Below are positions 6,895-14,815 of a DNA stretch of 64,000 nt, one piece after another. This DNA comes from Erwinia aphidicola. Its GTDB lineage: Bacteria > Pseudomonadota > Gammaproteobacteria > Enterobacterales > Enterobacteriaceae. Positions within the stretch are counted from its first letter, which is position 1; every line of letters begins with the position of its first letter. The notes beneath the pieces are model-generated. The model worked only from the letters and a program-made list of their open reading frames with translations. It was not told the DNA's origin and made no database searches. The stretch is from the NCBI RefSeq assembly GCF_024169515.1, contig NZ_JAMKCQ010000001.1:4650001-4714000 (forward strand), given 5' to 3'. The position numbers were made by a program, and so were the translations under genes.

Positions 6895-9195
6895 ATGAGT
6901 AAGAAAAATCATCGTACAGTGCCTGGGGTACATCCATATGACGGGCCCGCAGGCGGCTGGGGAGCACTCAAGGCCACCGCCATTGCCGTTAAAAACCAGA
7001 TGGATACCTTCAAAGCGCCGCCCACTTTGATGCGCACAAACCAGCCAGAAGGCTTTGACTGCCCCGGCTGTGCCTGGCCGGATAAGGACCATGGTTCAAC
7101 CTTCCAGTTTTGTGAGAACGGCGCCAAGGCCGTCACCTGGGAAGCCACCACCAAACGCGTGACGCCGGCATTTCTTGCAGAAAATACCGTGACCTCCCTG
7201 CTGAAGCGAACAGACTTCGAGCTTGAGGGATATGGCCGGTTAACCACGCCACTGCGATACGATGCAGCAAGCGATACCTTTAAAGAAGTGAGCTGGGACG
7301 AAGCATTCAGCCACATCGCCAAAGGTCTGGCAGCGCTGCAGCCCGACGAAGTCGAGTTTTATACCTCCGGCCGGGCATCAAACGAAGCTGCCTACCTGTT
7401 TCAGCTGTTCGCTCGCGAGTATGGAACCAACAATTTTCCTGACTGTTCAAACATGTGTCACGAAGCGACAAGCGTAGGCTTGCCGCAGTCGATAGGTATC
7501 GGTAAAGGCACTGTCTCACTGGACGACTTTGATAGCGCAGAGCTCATTCTCTCTATGGGCCACAATCCGGGGACCAACCACCCGCGTATGATGGGGACGT
7601 TGCACGAGCTGGCGCGCCGCAAAGTCCCCATTATCGTCTTTAACCCAATGCGTGAACGCGCGCTTGAGCGTTTCGCCGATCCGCAGAATGTCATGGAGAT
7701 GGCCACTTACGGCTCGACTGACATCGCCTCAACTTACTATCTGGTGCGCGCCGGAGGCGACTCGGCTGCGCTAAAGGGCATCGCTAAAGCGGTACTTGAA
7801 ATTGAGGCCGAAACAGGCGCGGCGCTGGATCATGATTTTATCAACGAGCACACCGAAGGTTTCGAGCGCTTTGCAACGGACATTCATGCCACTTCGTGGC
7901 ATTCAATTGAGCATGACTCCGGTCTGAAGCAAGCGGAACTTCGCAGCGTGGCAGAAGCCTATGTCAAATCGAAAGCCACCATCCTGACCTACGGCATGGG
8001 CATCACCCAGCACAACCGCGGAACGGACAACGTACGCCTGCTGGTTAATCTGTTGCTGATGCGCGGCAATATCGGTAAACCCGGTGCTGGCGTTTGTCCG
8101 CTGCGAGGTCACTCTAACGTCCAGGGCAACCGCACCGTAGGGATCACTGAAAAGCCCGGCGCTGATTTCCTCAGCAAGCTGCAGAACGTATTCGGATTTA
8201 CTCCGCCCGCTCAGCACGGTCACGATGCGGTGCAGGCGATGCAAGCCATGGTAGAGAAAAGAGCTAAGGCACTGATTTGCCTTGGCGGTAACTTTGCGGT
8301 GGCGTTACCCGATCCTGATGTCTCCTTTGCGGCGATGCGTGAACTTGAGCTCAGCGTCCACATCGCCACCAAACTTAACCGGACACATCTTCTGACCGGG
8401 AAAGAGACGTTGCTGCTGCCTTGCCTCGGACGCACTGAACTTGACGAGCAATCCGGTATCCGGCAGTCGGTCACCGTTGAAGACTCGATGTCGATGGTGC
8501 ACGCCTCCTCCGGTAAGCTCAAGCCTGCATCGCCACTGCTGCGCTCTGAACCTGCGATAGTCGCCGGGATGGCGAAAGCTTCCTTGCCGGATACACGGGT
8601 TAACTGGAGTGAACTGGTTGCCGATTATGACCTCATCCGGGAGCTGATCGAAAAAACCATATCCGGTTTTGACAACTATAACGCGCGTATTCGTCATCCC
8701 GGCGGTTTCCAGATGCCGCTTCCACCGAGAGAGCGCATCTGGCCCACTCAATCAGGAAAAGCGGTGTTTTCAGTCTACCAGGGCACTCATGAGGATTTAT
8801 CCGTTGAGGGTGAGGACGTGCTGCGGCTCATTACATTGCGCAGTCACGATCAGTACAACACCACAATCTACGCTTTAGACGACCGCTATCGTGGCGTATT
8901 TGGCCGCCGCGATGTGCTATTTATGTGCGATTATGACCTTGAGCGTCTGGGCCTGGAACATGGTGATGTCGTCGATCTTGAGTCAGCGGTACCGGGCTAC
9001 CACATGCGCCTCGAATCCATGACGGTAGTGCGTTACGCTATTTCACCGGGGTCGATTGGCGCCTACTACCCTGAAGCTAACGTACTTATTCCGCTCAACT
9101 ATATCGACAAGGAAAGCGGCACACCATCCTATAAATCTGCGCCTGTTCGCATCACTCTCAGGTCGCACGAAATAGCTAAAACGCCAGTGGGTTGA
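6895..9195 (+). CDS. ydeP: FdhF/YdeP-family molybdopterin oxidoreductase
   Basis: Formate-dehydrogenase-like protein of 766 residues, close in length and layout to E. coli YdeP (759), a molybdopterin guanine dinucleotide enzyme linked to acid resistance; its reaction is not established. Seen: the N-terminal DCPGCAWPD cysteine pair near residue 56, molybdopterin-binding core segments (CSNMCHEATSVGLPQSIGIGKG, LSMGHNPGTNHPRMMGT, GVCPLRGHSNVQGNR) and a C-terminal dinucleotide-binding domain (LITLRSHDQYNTTIY). The classical four-cysteine N-terminal cluster of FdhF is absent. The ATG at 6895 has AGGATC before it. It stands alone with a hairpin on each side, so regulation may be local. Confidence 0.88.
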   Translation: MSKKNHRTVPGVHPYDGPAGGWGALKATAIAVKNQMDTFKAPPTLMRTNQPEGFDCPGCAWPDKDHGSTFQFCENGAKAVTWEATTKRVTPAFLAENTVTSLLKRTDFELEGYGRLTTPLRYDAASDTFKEVSWDEAFSHIAKGLAALQPDEVEFYTSGRASNEAAYLFQLFAREYGTNNFPDCSNMCHEATSVGLPQSIGIGKGTVSLDDFDSAELILSMGHNPGTNHPRMMGTLHELARRKVPIIVFNPMRERALERFADPQNVMEMATYGSTDIASTYYLVRAGGDSAALKGIAKAVLEIEAETGAALDHDFINEHTEGFERFATDIHATSWHSIEHDSGLKQAELRSVAEAYVKSKATILTYGMGITQHNRGTDNVRLLVNLLLMRGNIGKPGAGVCPLRGHSNVQGNRTVGITEKPGADFLSKLQNVFGFTPPAQHGHDAVQAMQAMVEKRAKALICLGGNFAVALPDPDVSFAAMRELELSVHIATKLNRTHLLTGKETLLLPCLGRTELDEQSGIRQSVTVEDSMSMVHASSGKLKPASPLLRSEPAIVAGMAKASLPDTRVNWSELVADYDLIRELIEKTISGFDNYNARIRHPGGFQMPLPPRERIWPTQSGKAVFSVYQGTHEDLSVEGEDVLRLITLRSHDQYNTTIYALDDRYRGVFGRRDVLFMCDYDLERLGLEHGDVVDLESAVPGYHMRLESMTVVRYAISPGSIGAYYPEANVLIPLNYIDKESGTPSYKSAPVRITLRSHEIAKTPVG

Positions 9196-9211
9196 ATCGT
9201 CGGGATAATAG

Positions 9212-9238
9212 ATGCGGCAGGCGAATTGTCTGCCGCAT
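9212..9238 (+). terminator. hairpin after the oxidoreductase gene
   Basis: Nine-base inverted repeat ATGCGGCAG / CTGCCGCAT, 17 bases after the stop codon, followed by A/T-rich DNA without a clear U-run. Likely a transcription end, not proven. Confidence 0.5.
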
Positions 9239-9345
9239 ATTCAACTTATGGCGTTGACCGCATTTCAATTTTAAAACGGGGCGTAAAATCGAATAAAAAA
9301 GACGGCTGAAGCGTTTACACGATACTCACTCTGAGGATTATCAAT

Positions 9346-9924
9346 ATGACTCGTTTCATGCATGCCATCGCCCTGGGCTTTTTGTTCCATCCGCTTTGCT
9401 TATACGCCAGCCCGGTCAGCTACCGTATCGACACTCAAAACACGACAATTTCCCTCTCATGGCATGCATTTGGCAGTGTCTCTGAAGCCAGCATGGGAAA
9501 GGTGACGGGAGGAATTACCCTGGATGCAGGAGATGAAAGGGCGGACCGTATCGACGTGACCATTCCGGCCGCGACCCTTGAGGCTTCCAATAGCCTGTTA
9601 ACTTATCAGATGAAAAGCCGTCCCTTTTTTGATGCAGAGCGCTATCCGAACATCTCTTTCACCAGCAGTCGCCTTGTGGCACTGGGAAACGGACATTTTC
9701 GCTTGTTTGGCAAGCTGAAAATCAAGAACGTCACGCGCCCGGTGATCCTTGATGCCTCACTGGATGGGAAAAAGGCGGTATCCTCCAGTACTGAGATCCT
9801 TGTTATGCATGCTTCAACAGCGATTTCGCGTTCAGCATTCAATATGGACAGCTTTGCCGCACTGGTGGATGACACGGTAACAATTAATATTGAAATTCAG
9901 GCCCGTCCGTATCAAAGCGCATAG
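9346..9924 (+). CDS. YceI-family periplasmic protein
   Basis: Secreted lipocalin-like protein of 192 residues. A signal peptide is visible (MTRFMHAIALGFLFHPLCL, cleavage near YAS-PVSY). The YceI beta-barrel follows with the usual pattern: YRIDTQNTTISLSWHAFGSV, TIPAATLEASN, SRPFFDAERYPNISFTS, FGKLKIKNVTRPVIL and the C-terminal SAFNMDSFAALVDDTVTI. YceI members bind isoprenoid-type lipids; the ligand here is unknown. GAGGA precedes the ATG. It lies 150 bases after the molybdopterin gene on the same strand, with a hairpin between, so co-transcription is uncertain. Confidence 0.88.
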   Translation: MTRFMHAIALGFLFHPLCLYASPVSYRIDTQNTTISLSWHAFGSVSEASMGKVTGGITLDAGDERADRIDVTIPAATLEASNSLLTYQMKSRPFFDAERYPNISFTSSRLVALGNGHFRLFGKLKIKNVTRPVILDASLDGKKAVSSSTEILVMHASTAISRSAFNMDSFAALVDDTVTINIEIQARPYQSA

Positions 9925-10048
9925 TGACAAAACTGCCCATACAAGATATTTGAACGGGCGGCGATGAGCGAGAAGCGCAGTTGCTTTTGTAGCCGACCGA
10001 ACCCTAAGCTAAACAGACCGACTGACGTGGCGGCCGCCGTCACAGGGG

Positions 10049-11995
10049 TCATCGCCCCCCCTTATTCGGTGATCGGATGCCGTAACGCTGCATGCGGCGA
10101 TAGAGCGTCATGCGGCTGATGCCCAGCTGGCGGGCCACCGCACTGTGGTTCCAGCGGGCGGCGTGCAGCTGCTGCATCAGCAACTGCGCCTGCGGCGGCA
10201 GGTCCGTGGCTTCCTGCGGGTCAGGCTGCGTGCGGGGATCGTCAGCGTGGGCCTTCAGGGTTTCCGGCAGATCGTCAACCTCAATCCGCCCGCCGTCACA
10301 CACTGCGGCGCCGTAGTCGAGGGCGTTACGCAGCTCGCGCAGGTTGCCGGGCCAGGCGTGCTGATGCAGCCGTGTGCGCGCCTGCGGCGTCAGTTCAGCC
10401 CTGCCCGCCAGCAGTCGGGCGACCAGCCAGTCGAGATCGCTGCGCGCGCGCAGCGGCGGCAGCGAGATGCGTGCGCCCTGCAGGCGATAAAACAGGTCGG
10501 CGCGGAAACGCCCCTGCTCCACCAGCTTATCGAGCGCGTGATGCGAGGCGGAGATCACGCGGATATCGACGGGCAGCGGGCGGGTGGCGCCAACCGGCAG
10601 CACCTCCTGCTCGGCCAGCACGCGCAGCAGCCGCGTCTGCATCTCCAGCGGCATATCACCGATCTCGTCGAGGAACAGCGTCCCCCCGTCAGCCTCCTGC
10701 ACCAGCCCGCGCTTTGCCTTGCTGCCCGCGCCGGAAAAGCTGCCCGGCAGGTGGCCGAACAGCTCGCTCTCAATCAGCGTCGGCGCGATGGCGGCGCAGT
10801 TAACCGCAATAAATGGCCGTGTCCGGCGCGCGCTGGCCTGATGAAACGCACGGGCAAAAACCTCTTTGCCGCAGCCGGTTTCGCCCTGTACCACCAGGTG
10901 CAGCGGCGCATTCAGCAGCCGTGCCGCCCGCTGCAGCTGCTGCTGTAGCGCCGCATCACCACCGCTCAGCGCTGCCAGGGGTTGCGGCAGTGCCAGCGGT
11001 GCGGTCATCACTCGCCGCGGCGGGCGCCGCGCCGGTTGCACGGCGGTCACATAGAGCCGCTCGCCGCTGTTGATCCGCTCCAGCGTACCCTGCCGCCCGT
11101 TAGCGCTGGCCAGCCAGTCCGGCAGGCTGTCGATGGCGGTATTAAACAGCTGTTCAATCGGCATCCCGATTAGCGTGCTGCGGCTGTGCGGCGACGGCGC
11201 CGGAATCCCCAGCTCGTGCTCCAGCATGCGCTGCGCACGATGGTTATGCCCGACCAGGCGCCCGCTGGCGTCAAAGGCGATCAGGAAATCCGGGCTAACC
11301 TCAACAAACGACGACGACGGGCTGAGCTTCAGCACCCAGTCGCTGCGGTGGCGGTGCTCAAACCAGGCGTTTTCAATCTGATGGGCGGAGAGTCTGGCGA
11401 TCTGTAGCGCCAGCTGCTGGCTGGATTTCGACTGCGGCGAGGTCAGCGCGGAGATATCGAGAATGGCATTCAGCTGCCCCTGCGGGTCAAACAGCGGCAC
11501 CGCGCTGCAGGTCAGCGGAATGTGGGTGGCGTCGAAGTGGTCCGCCTGATGTACGGTCAACGCTTTGCCAGTCGCCAGCGCGGTGCCCACCGCGCAGGTG
11601 CCCGCCCAGGCTTCTGACCACTGCGCCCCGAGGAACAACCCGGCGCGTCGCAGGCTGATTTCAGACCCGGCATCGCCCAGATAGTCAACCGTCACGCCGC
11701 TGGCATCGTTCAGCAGCACCACGTATCCGGCCGGAGCGATCTGCTGATACAGCACGCCCAGCCCGTGATGGGCAATGCGGCGGAACTCTTCAAGATTTTC
11801 GCGATGCTCACGCAGTTCGTTATACGGCAGAATGCGCGCTTCCTGCATGCGGCTCGGATCCAGGCCGTGACACTCGACGCAGCGCTGCCAGGAGTCGCGA
11901 ATGGTCTGGTCATGCAGGCGGAGACGTTGTCCCTGCGCGCCCGGACGGAGGCTCTCCATAACGGTGGCAATATGTTCGCGCTGGTTCTGATTCAC
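10049..11995 (-). CDS. AcoR-type sigma-54-dependent transcriptional activator
   Basis: Enhancer-binding protein of 648 residues. Order: N-terminal GAF-type sensor (about 60-210), PAS-like segment (about 230-290, FLIAFDASGRLVGHNHRAQRML), AAA+ ATPase (about 340-570), and Fis-type HTH (about 610-645, NHSAVARQLGISRMTLYRRM). Walker A is GETGCGKE, and Walker B is in GGTLFLDEIGD. The sigma-54 contact loop, usually GAFTGA, reads GSFSGA. Start is GTG at 11995 with AGGAGG 8 bases upstream. AcoR-like proteins activate acetoin, glycerol or related catabolic operons; the target is not adjacent. The nearby butanediol dehydrogenase is a candidate by theme only. Confidence 0.88.
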   Translation of the reverse strand: MNQNQREHIATVMESLRPGAQGQRLRLHDQTIRDSWQRCVECHGLDPSRMQEARILPYNELREHRENLEEFRRIAHHGLGVLYQQIAPAGYVVLLNDASGVTVDYLGDAGSEISLRRAGLFLGAQWSEAWAGTCAVGTALATGKALTVHQADHFDATHIPLTCSAVPLFDPQGQLNAILDISALTSPQSKSSQQLALQIARLSAHQIENAWFEHRHRSDWVLKLSPSSSFVEVSPDFLIAFDASGRLVGHNHRAQRMLEHELGIPAPSPHSRSTLIGMPIEQLFNTAIDSLPDWLASANGRQGTLERINSGERLYVTAVQPARRPPRRVMTAPLALPQPLAALSGGDAALQQQLQRAARLLNAPLHLVVQGETGCGKEVFARAFHQASARRTRPFIAVNCAAIAPTLIESELFGHLPGSFSGAGSKAKRGLVQEADGGTLFLDEIGDMPLEMQTRLLRVLAEQEVLPVGATRPLPVDIRVISASHHALDKLVEQGRFRADLFYRLQGARISLPPLRARSDLDWLVARLLAGRAELTPQARTRLHQHAWPGNLRELRNALDYGAAVCDGGRIEVDDLPETLKAHADDPRTQPDPQEATDLPPQAQLLMQQLHAARWNHSAVARQLGISRMTLYRRMQRYGIRSPNKGGR

Positions 11996-12081
11996 AACTC
12001 ACCCTCCTGTGGAAATGACGACGCTCTGACGGCGACAACAGGATACGCCTGTCGGCGATAAGTTGCAGAAAATCACTCAGA

Positions 12082-12705
12082 TTAATCAGCGCCTGAACGC
12101 TTTATCAGCAGCGCAAAGCCGGTAACGATCTGCCAGCTGGTAATGGGGTAAACCGAGGCGCGCTCAATAATGCCGATGGGGAACAGCGCGGAGGGGATAG
12201 CCAGCATGCTGAGCAGGCCAAAACCACCGAGCAGCAAGCTGAAATAGCCGAATGGCTGAAACCGCTTGTTCACCAGGCACCACGCCCCCACCGCGATCAA
12301 ACAGAGATTGCCGCCGCCAATCGCCATCACCGCGCCCGTTTGATGCAGGGTAATGCCGCTGGCGATGCCGCCGCTGTGAAACAGGGCAATCAGCACGCCG
12401 CCCGCGCCGTGGATGCCTGCCAGCAGCAGCGCCCAGCGGTTTTTAATGAGCGGAAAAAGCAGGACACAACCGCAGAAAAACAGCACTCCTTCGGCGGCGA
12501 ATCCGCTGTTCATGACGTTATGCAGCGGGGAGCAGATCAGCGATCCGCACTGGGGAATACCGAGGTCGCTGATATAGTTAAATTGATAGCGGTAGGGGGG
12601 ATGCTGCCACGCCAGCGCGCTGATGCGCTCCGCCAGCAGATAGAGCAGCCCGCCCAGCGCCAGGCAGGCGGCGCCGATCCGGTTCCATCGCGTGAGTTTT
12701 TGCAT
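12082..12705 (-). CDS. DUF998-family inner-membrane protein
   Basis: Hydrophobic protein of 207 residues with six likely membrane segments, beginning MQKLTRWNRIGAACLALGGL and containing the family-like YISDLGIPQCG near residue 50 and ITLHQTGAVMAIGGGN. Function unknown. The upstream-extended frame (to 12852) runs through a repeat and is not coding-like; the ATG at 12705 has AAGGAG before it. It is upstream of and on the same strand as the AcoR-type gene, 86 bases apart. Confidence 0.75.
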   Translation of the reverse strand: MQKLTRWNRIGAACLALGGLLYLLAERISALAWQHPPYRYQFNYISDLGIPQCGSLICSPLHNVMNSGFAAEGVLFFCGCVLLFPLIKNRWALLLAGIHGAGGVLIALFHSGGIASGITLHQTGAVMAIGGGNLCLIAVGAWCLVNKRFQPFGYFSLLLGGFGLLSMLAIPSALFPIGIIERASVYPITSWQIVTGFALLIKRSGAD

Positions 12706-12747
12706 AGTGCTCCTTATCGATCGCCCTGGGGGGGCAAGAGATAAAAC

Positions 12748-12767
12748 GGGCCAGGCATGCCTGGCCC
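12748..12767. repeat. dispersed palindromic repeat
   Basis: Perfect 20-base palindrome GGGCCAGGCATGCCTGGCCC, a member of the intergenic hairpin family, with the GGC-AT/AC-GCC centre also seen at 1709 and 1793. It lies between the DUF998 gene and the receptor relic. Confidence 0.8.
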
Positions 12768-12797
12768 CTGCGGAATGATGCAAGCTAACCCGTGCGC

Positions 12798-12959
12798 TTA
12801 CCAGCGGTAATCGACGGAAGCAACAAAGGTGCGGCCACAGCCATACAAACAAGCATAGGCGTTAGCGCAGGATGCGACATAGTGCTCGGTGGTGAGGTTC
12901 TGCGCGTTGAACTGCAGGCTGGTGCCTATCAGCGCCGGCGTCACCGACGTAGCGTACGC
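12798..12959 (-). pseudogene. 3' relic of a TonB-dependent siderophore receptor
   Basis: Only the last 45-50 codons of an outer-membrane receptor remain. Reading leftwards to the stop at 12798 gives LQFNAQNLTTEHYVASC, then AYACLYGCGRTFVASVDYRW. This is the standard closing strand of FhuA/FhuE-type receptors (N-x-NL-D-x-YVASC...YG-GR-V-ASV-Y-W/F). No start codon or upstream barrel sequence exists; the frame loses similarity near 12960, where another reading frame takes over. It is too short to fold or be exported, hence a deletion remnant. Confidence 0.75.
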
Positions 12960-12961
12960 GG

Positions 12962-13126
12962 TCAGCCGTGGTTTACAGTGGTGGAGCCTGCACGCTGACT
13001 GACCGCAGGCAGGTTTTCTTTATGCTGCGTAGAGCAGCTGCGCACCGCCACGACCATCACCAGGGCAGCAATAATCAACGCTGCGCACAGCAGCGGGAAG
13101 GAGAAGGATTTTTTCATCTTGGCCAT
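12962..13126 (-). CDS. small predicted single-span membrane protein
   Basis: Open frame of 54 codons from an ATG at 13126 (alternatives at 13117 and 13153). It shows a basic N-terminus, one hydrophobic stretch (LLCAALIIAALVMVVAV) and a polar tail with two cysteines around residue 31. It ends exactly where the TonB-receptor relic begins, so its last residues may be read from relic DNA. No clear ribosome site. Could be a genuine small membrane protein or a chance frame; no family recognised. Confidence 0.35.
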   Translation of the reverse strand: MAKMKKSFSFPLLCAALIIAALVMVVAVRSCSTQHKENLPAVSQRAGSTTVNHG

Positions 13127-13215
13127 TTCATCGTAAATGAATCTTATTATCATACAATTAATGGCGGGCGAATTAAACGCTTAAGGCCGCAGGGATATTG
13201 ACGCGGGATAAATCG

Positions 13216-13233
13216 GGCCGGGCGCACCCGGCC
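13216..13233 (-). terminator. GC-rich hairpin after the Gfo/Idh/MocA gene
   Basis: Seven-base arms GGCCGGG / CCCGGCC with a CGCA loop, just past the stop of the dehydrogenase. May end transcription, and it resembles the dispersed hairpin family in composition. Confidence 0.45.
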
Positions 13234-13239
13234 ATTCTC

Positions 13240-14361
13240 TTACACTTTCATCCAGCGCCCTTCGGCAGCGGAGATGGCGATAGCTTCCAGCACTTTTGAT
13301 ACCTGCAACCCTTCGGCAAAGTCCGGCCACATGCGATCGTTAGCGGCGATGCCGTTGATCAGATCGCGTACTTCAACGGTTTTCTGGTCGTTAAAGCCGA
13401 TGCCGTGCCCGGCAGAGATGCAGAATGCCGCATAGTCCGGATGTGCCGGGCCGGTGAGGATGGTCTTAAAGCCCTGCCGCCCTGCCGGTTCATCATGAAT
13501 ATACAGCTCCAGCTCTGCCATGCGCTCCTGAGTGTAACGAATGCTGCCTTTGGTGCCGGTAACCACATAGGTCAGGCCCATTTTGCTGCCGCAGGCGATG
13601 CGTGAGGTTTCAATCACGCCGTGCGCGCCGTTGGCAAAACGCAGCAGCGCGCTGGCCTGATCTTCATTTTCCACATTACGCAGCTGCGTCAGATTTTTCG
13701 GGTCCGGGCGCTGTTTGATTACCGTCATCATATCACCGCTCACTTCATCGATATTGCCGACGAGGAAGTGCGCCATATTGACGATATGCGCCGCCAGGTC
13801 GCCGAGCGCGCCCAGCCCCGCCAGCGCTTTCTGGCAGTGCCAGTCGAGCGGCGTGTTCGGGTTTGCCAGATAATCTTCATTATGGGTGCCGTAGAAGTGC
13901 ACCACTTCGCCGATCTCACCGCGCTCAATAATTTCACGCGCCAGCTGGCTGGTCGGATTTTTCATGTAGTTGAAGCCGACCAGCGTTTTCACCCCGGCTT
14001 TTTGCGCGGCGCGCACCATCTCTTCGGCGTCCGCCACATCCAGCGCCAGCGGCTTTTCAGAATAGACATGCTTGCCGTGACGGATCGCTTCCAGCGCCAT
14101 CTCTTTATGCAGGAAGTTCGGGGCGCAGATATCCACCACGTCGATATTTTCATCCGCCACCAGCTCGCGCCAGTCCCCGGTGGAGCGGCTGAAACCCAGC
14201 GTTGCGGCCTGGGCGGCGGCCAGCTCTGGATTGACCTCTGCCAGCATCTCGCGCACCAGTTCACCCTTGAGGTTAAATACCGTCGGCGCCTGCGAATAGG
14301 CAATGGCATGGCAGCGCCCGATATAGCCGGTACCGATCAATCCAATTCTGACTTTTTGCAT
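13240..14361 (-). CDS. Gfo/Idh/MocA-family NAD(P)-dependent dehydrogenase
   Basis: Cytoplasmic sugar or cyclitol dehydrogenase, 373 residues. The N-terminal Rossmann fold has GLIGTGYIGRCHAIAY. The family signature YSEKPLALD carries the conserved Lys near residue 100, and the C-terminal domain begins around LVGFNYMKNPTS with the catalytic-type GDLAAHIVNMAHFLVG (conserved D..H). Start ATG 14361 is preceded by AAGGA. A palindromic operator at 14409 resembles the GGAA-N6-TTCC sites of IolR-type inositol regulators, which hints at an inositol-like substrate; that is inference. Single gene, with an unrelated tRNA beyond its promoter. Confidence 0.85.
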   Translation of the reverse strand: MQKVRIGLIGTGYIGRCHAIAYSQAPTVFNLKGELVREMLAEVNPELAAAQAATLGFSRSTGDWRELVADENIDVVDICAPNFLHKEMALEAIRHGKHVYSEKPLALDVADAEEMVRAAQKAGVKTLVGFNYMKNPTSQLAREIIERGEIGEVVHFYGTHNEDYLANPNTPLDWHCQKALAGLGALGDLAAHIVNMAHFLVGNIDEVSGDMMTVIKQRPDPKNLTQLRNVENEDQASALLRFANGAHGVIETSRIACGSKMGLTYVVTGTKGSIRYTQERMAELELYIHDEPAGRQGFKTILTGPAHPDYAAFCISAGHGIGFNDQKTVEVRDLINGIAANDRMWPDFAEGLQVSKVLEAIAISAAEGRWMKV

Positions 14362-14408
14362 GGTGGGTCCTTGTGCAGGGTAAAAATGGAACAAACGTAC
14401 AATTCAAG

Positions 14409-14424
14409 TGGAATTTATATTCCA
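14409..14424. promoter_or_regulatory. palindromic operator upstream of the Gfo/Idh/MocA gene
   Basis: TGGAATTTATATTCCA is a dyad of type GGAA-N6-TTCC, 48 bases upstream of the start codon. It is flanked by two direct copies of the decamer GAACAAACGT / AAACAAACGT (14389-14398 and 14451-14460). GGAA-N6-TTCC is the described binding pattern of RpiR-type IolR regulators of inositol catabolism. No regulator is encoded nearby. Confidence 0.5.
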
Positions 14425-14615
14425 TTAACGGGCTTCACAATATGAAAATGAAACAAACGTGATCGCGCTGACGAAAAAGAGTGCAACGCCGCTGCAACGC
14501 CAGCCAGAAGTTGCAGCGAGCAGCGCAAATGCGGGATATTTGCCGAAAAAAGCGACAACCCCCACATAAAATGCTGATTTATTCAGCAGTCGACCCAAAA
14601 GCGTGAAATCAGCCT

Positions 14616-14644
14616 TTGACTTCACCCGCCCTGCTGGATATGAT
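14616..14644 (+). promoter_or_regulatory. promoter of tRNA-Asn
   Basis: TTGACT (14616-14621), a 17-base spacer and TATGAT (14639-14644), followed by a GC-rich discriminator GCGCCCCG and then the tRNA 19 bases further on. This is a near-consensus sigma-70 promoter with the G/C discriminator typical of stringently controlled stable RNA genes. Confidence 0.85.
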
Positions 14645-14662
14645 GCGCCCCGTTCCAACAAT

Positions 14663-14738
14663 TCCTCTGTAGTTCAGTCGGTAGAACGGCGGACTGTTAA
14701 TCCGTATGTCACTGGTTCGAGTCCAGTCAGAGGAGCCA
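14663..14738 (+). tRNA. tRNA-Asn (GTT)
   Basis: A 76-base cloverleaf begins TCCTCTGTAGTTCAGTCGGT and ends in the encoded CCA. The acceptor stem TCCTCTG pairs with CAGAGGA, and the T-arm contains GGTTCGAGTCC. The anticodon GTT is at 14696-14698, reading asparagine AAC/AAU codons. No integrase or att-like direct repeat of its 3' end is visible nearby, so it does not appear to be carrying an island here. Confidence 0.97.
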
Positions 14739-14747
14739 TATTTGAGA

Positions 14748-14780
14748 AGCCCGCTCAGGGAAACCTGAGCGGGCTTTTTG
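14748..14780 (+). terminator. terminator of tRNA-Asn
   Basis: Twelve-base stem AGCCCGCTCAGG / CCTGAGCGGGCT with a GAAA tetraloop and a T-run, 9 bases after the tRNA. A classical intrinsic terminator, and also close to the 3' end of the convergent ilvD. Confidence 0.9.
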
Positions 14781-14815
14781 CTTTTACAGTTTTGTTTTTG
14801 TCGCAATGGAGTCCA

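Noticed and set aside
14425..14661. 78-codon minus-strand frame before tRNA-Asn
   Set aside because: It runs across the tRNA promoter and has no good ribosome site or recognisable domain.
14663..14738. tRNA-Asn as an island attachment site
   Set aside because: No integrase gene and no direct repeat of the tRNA 3' end were seen on either side; flanking genes are ordinary.
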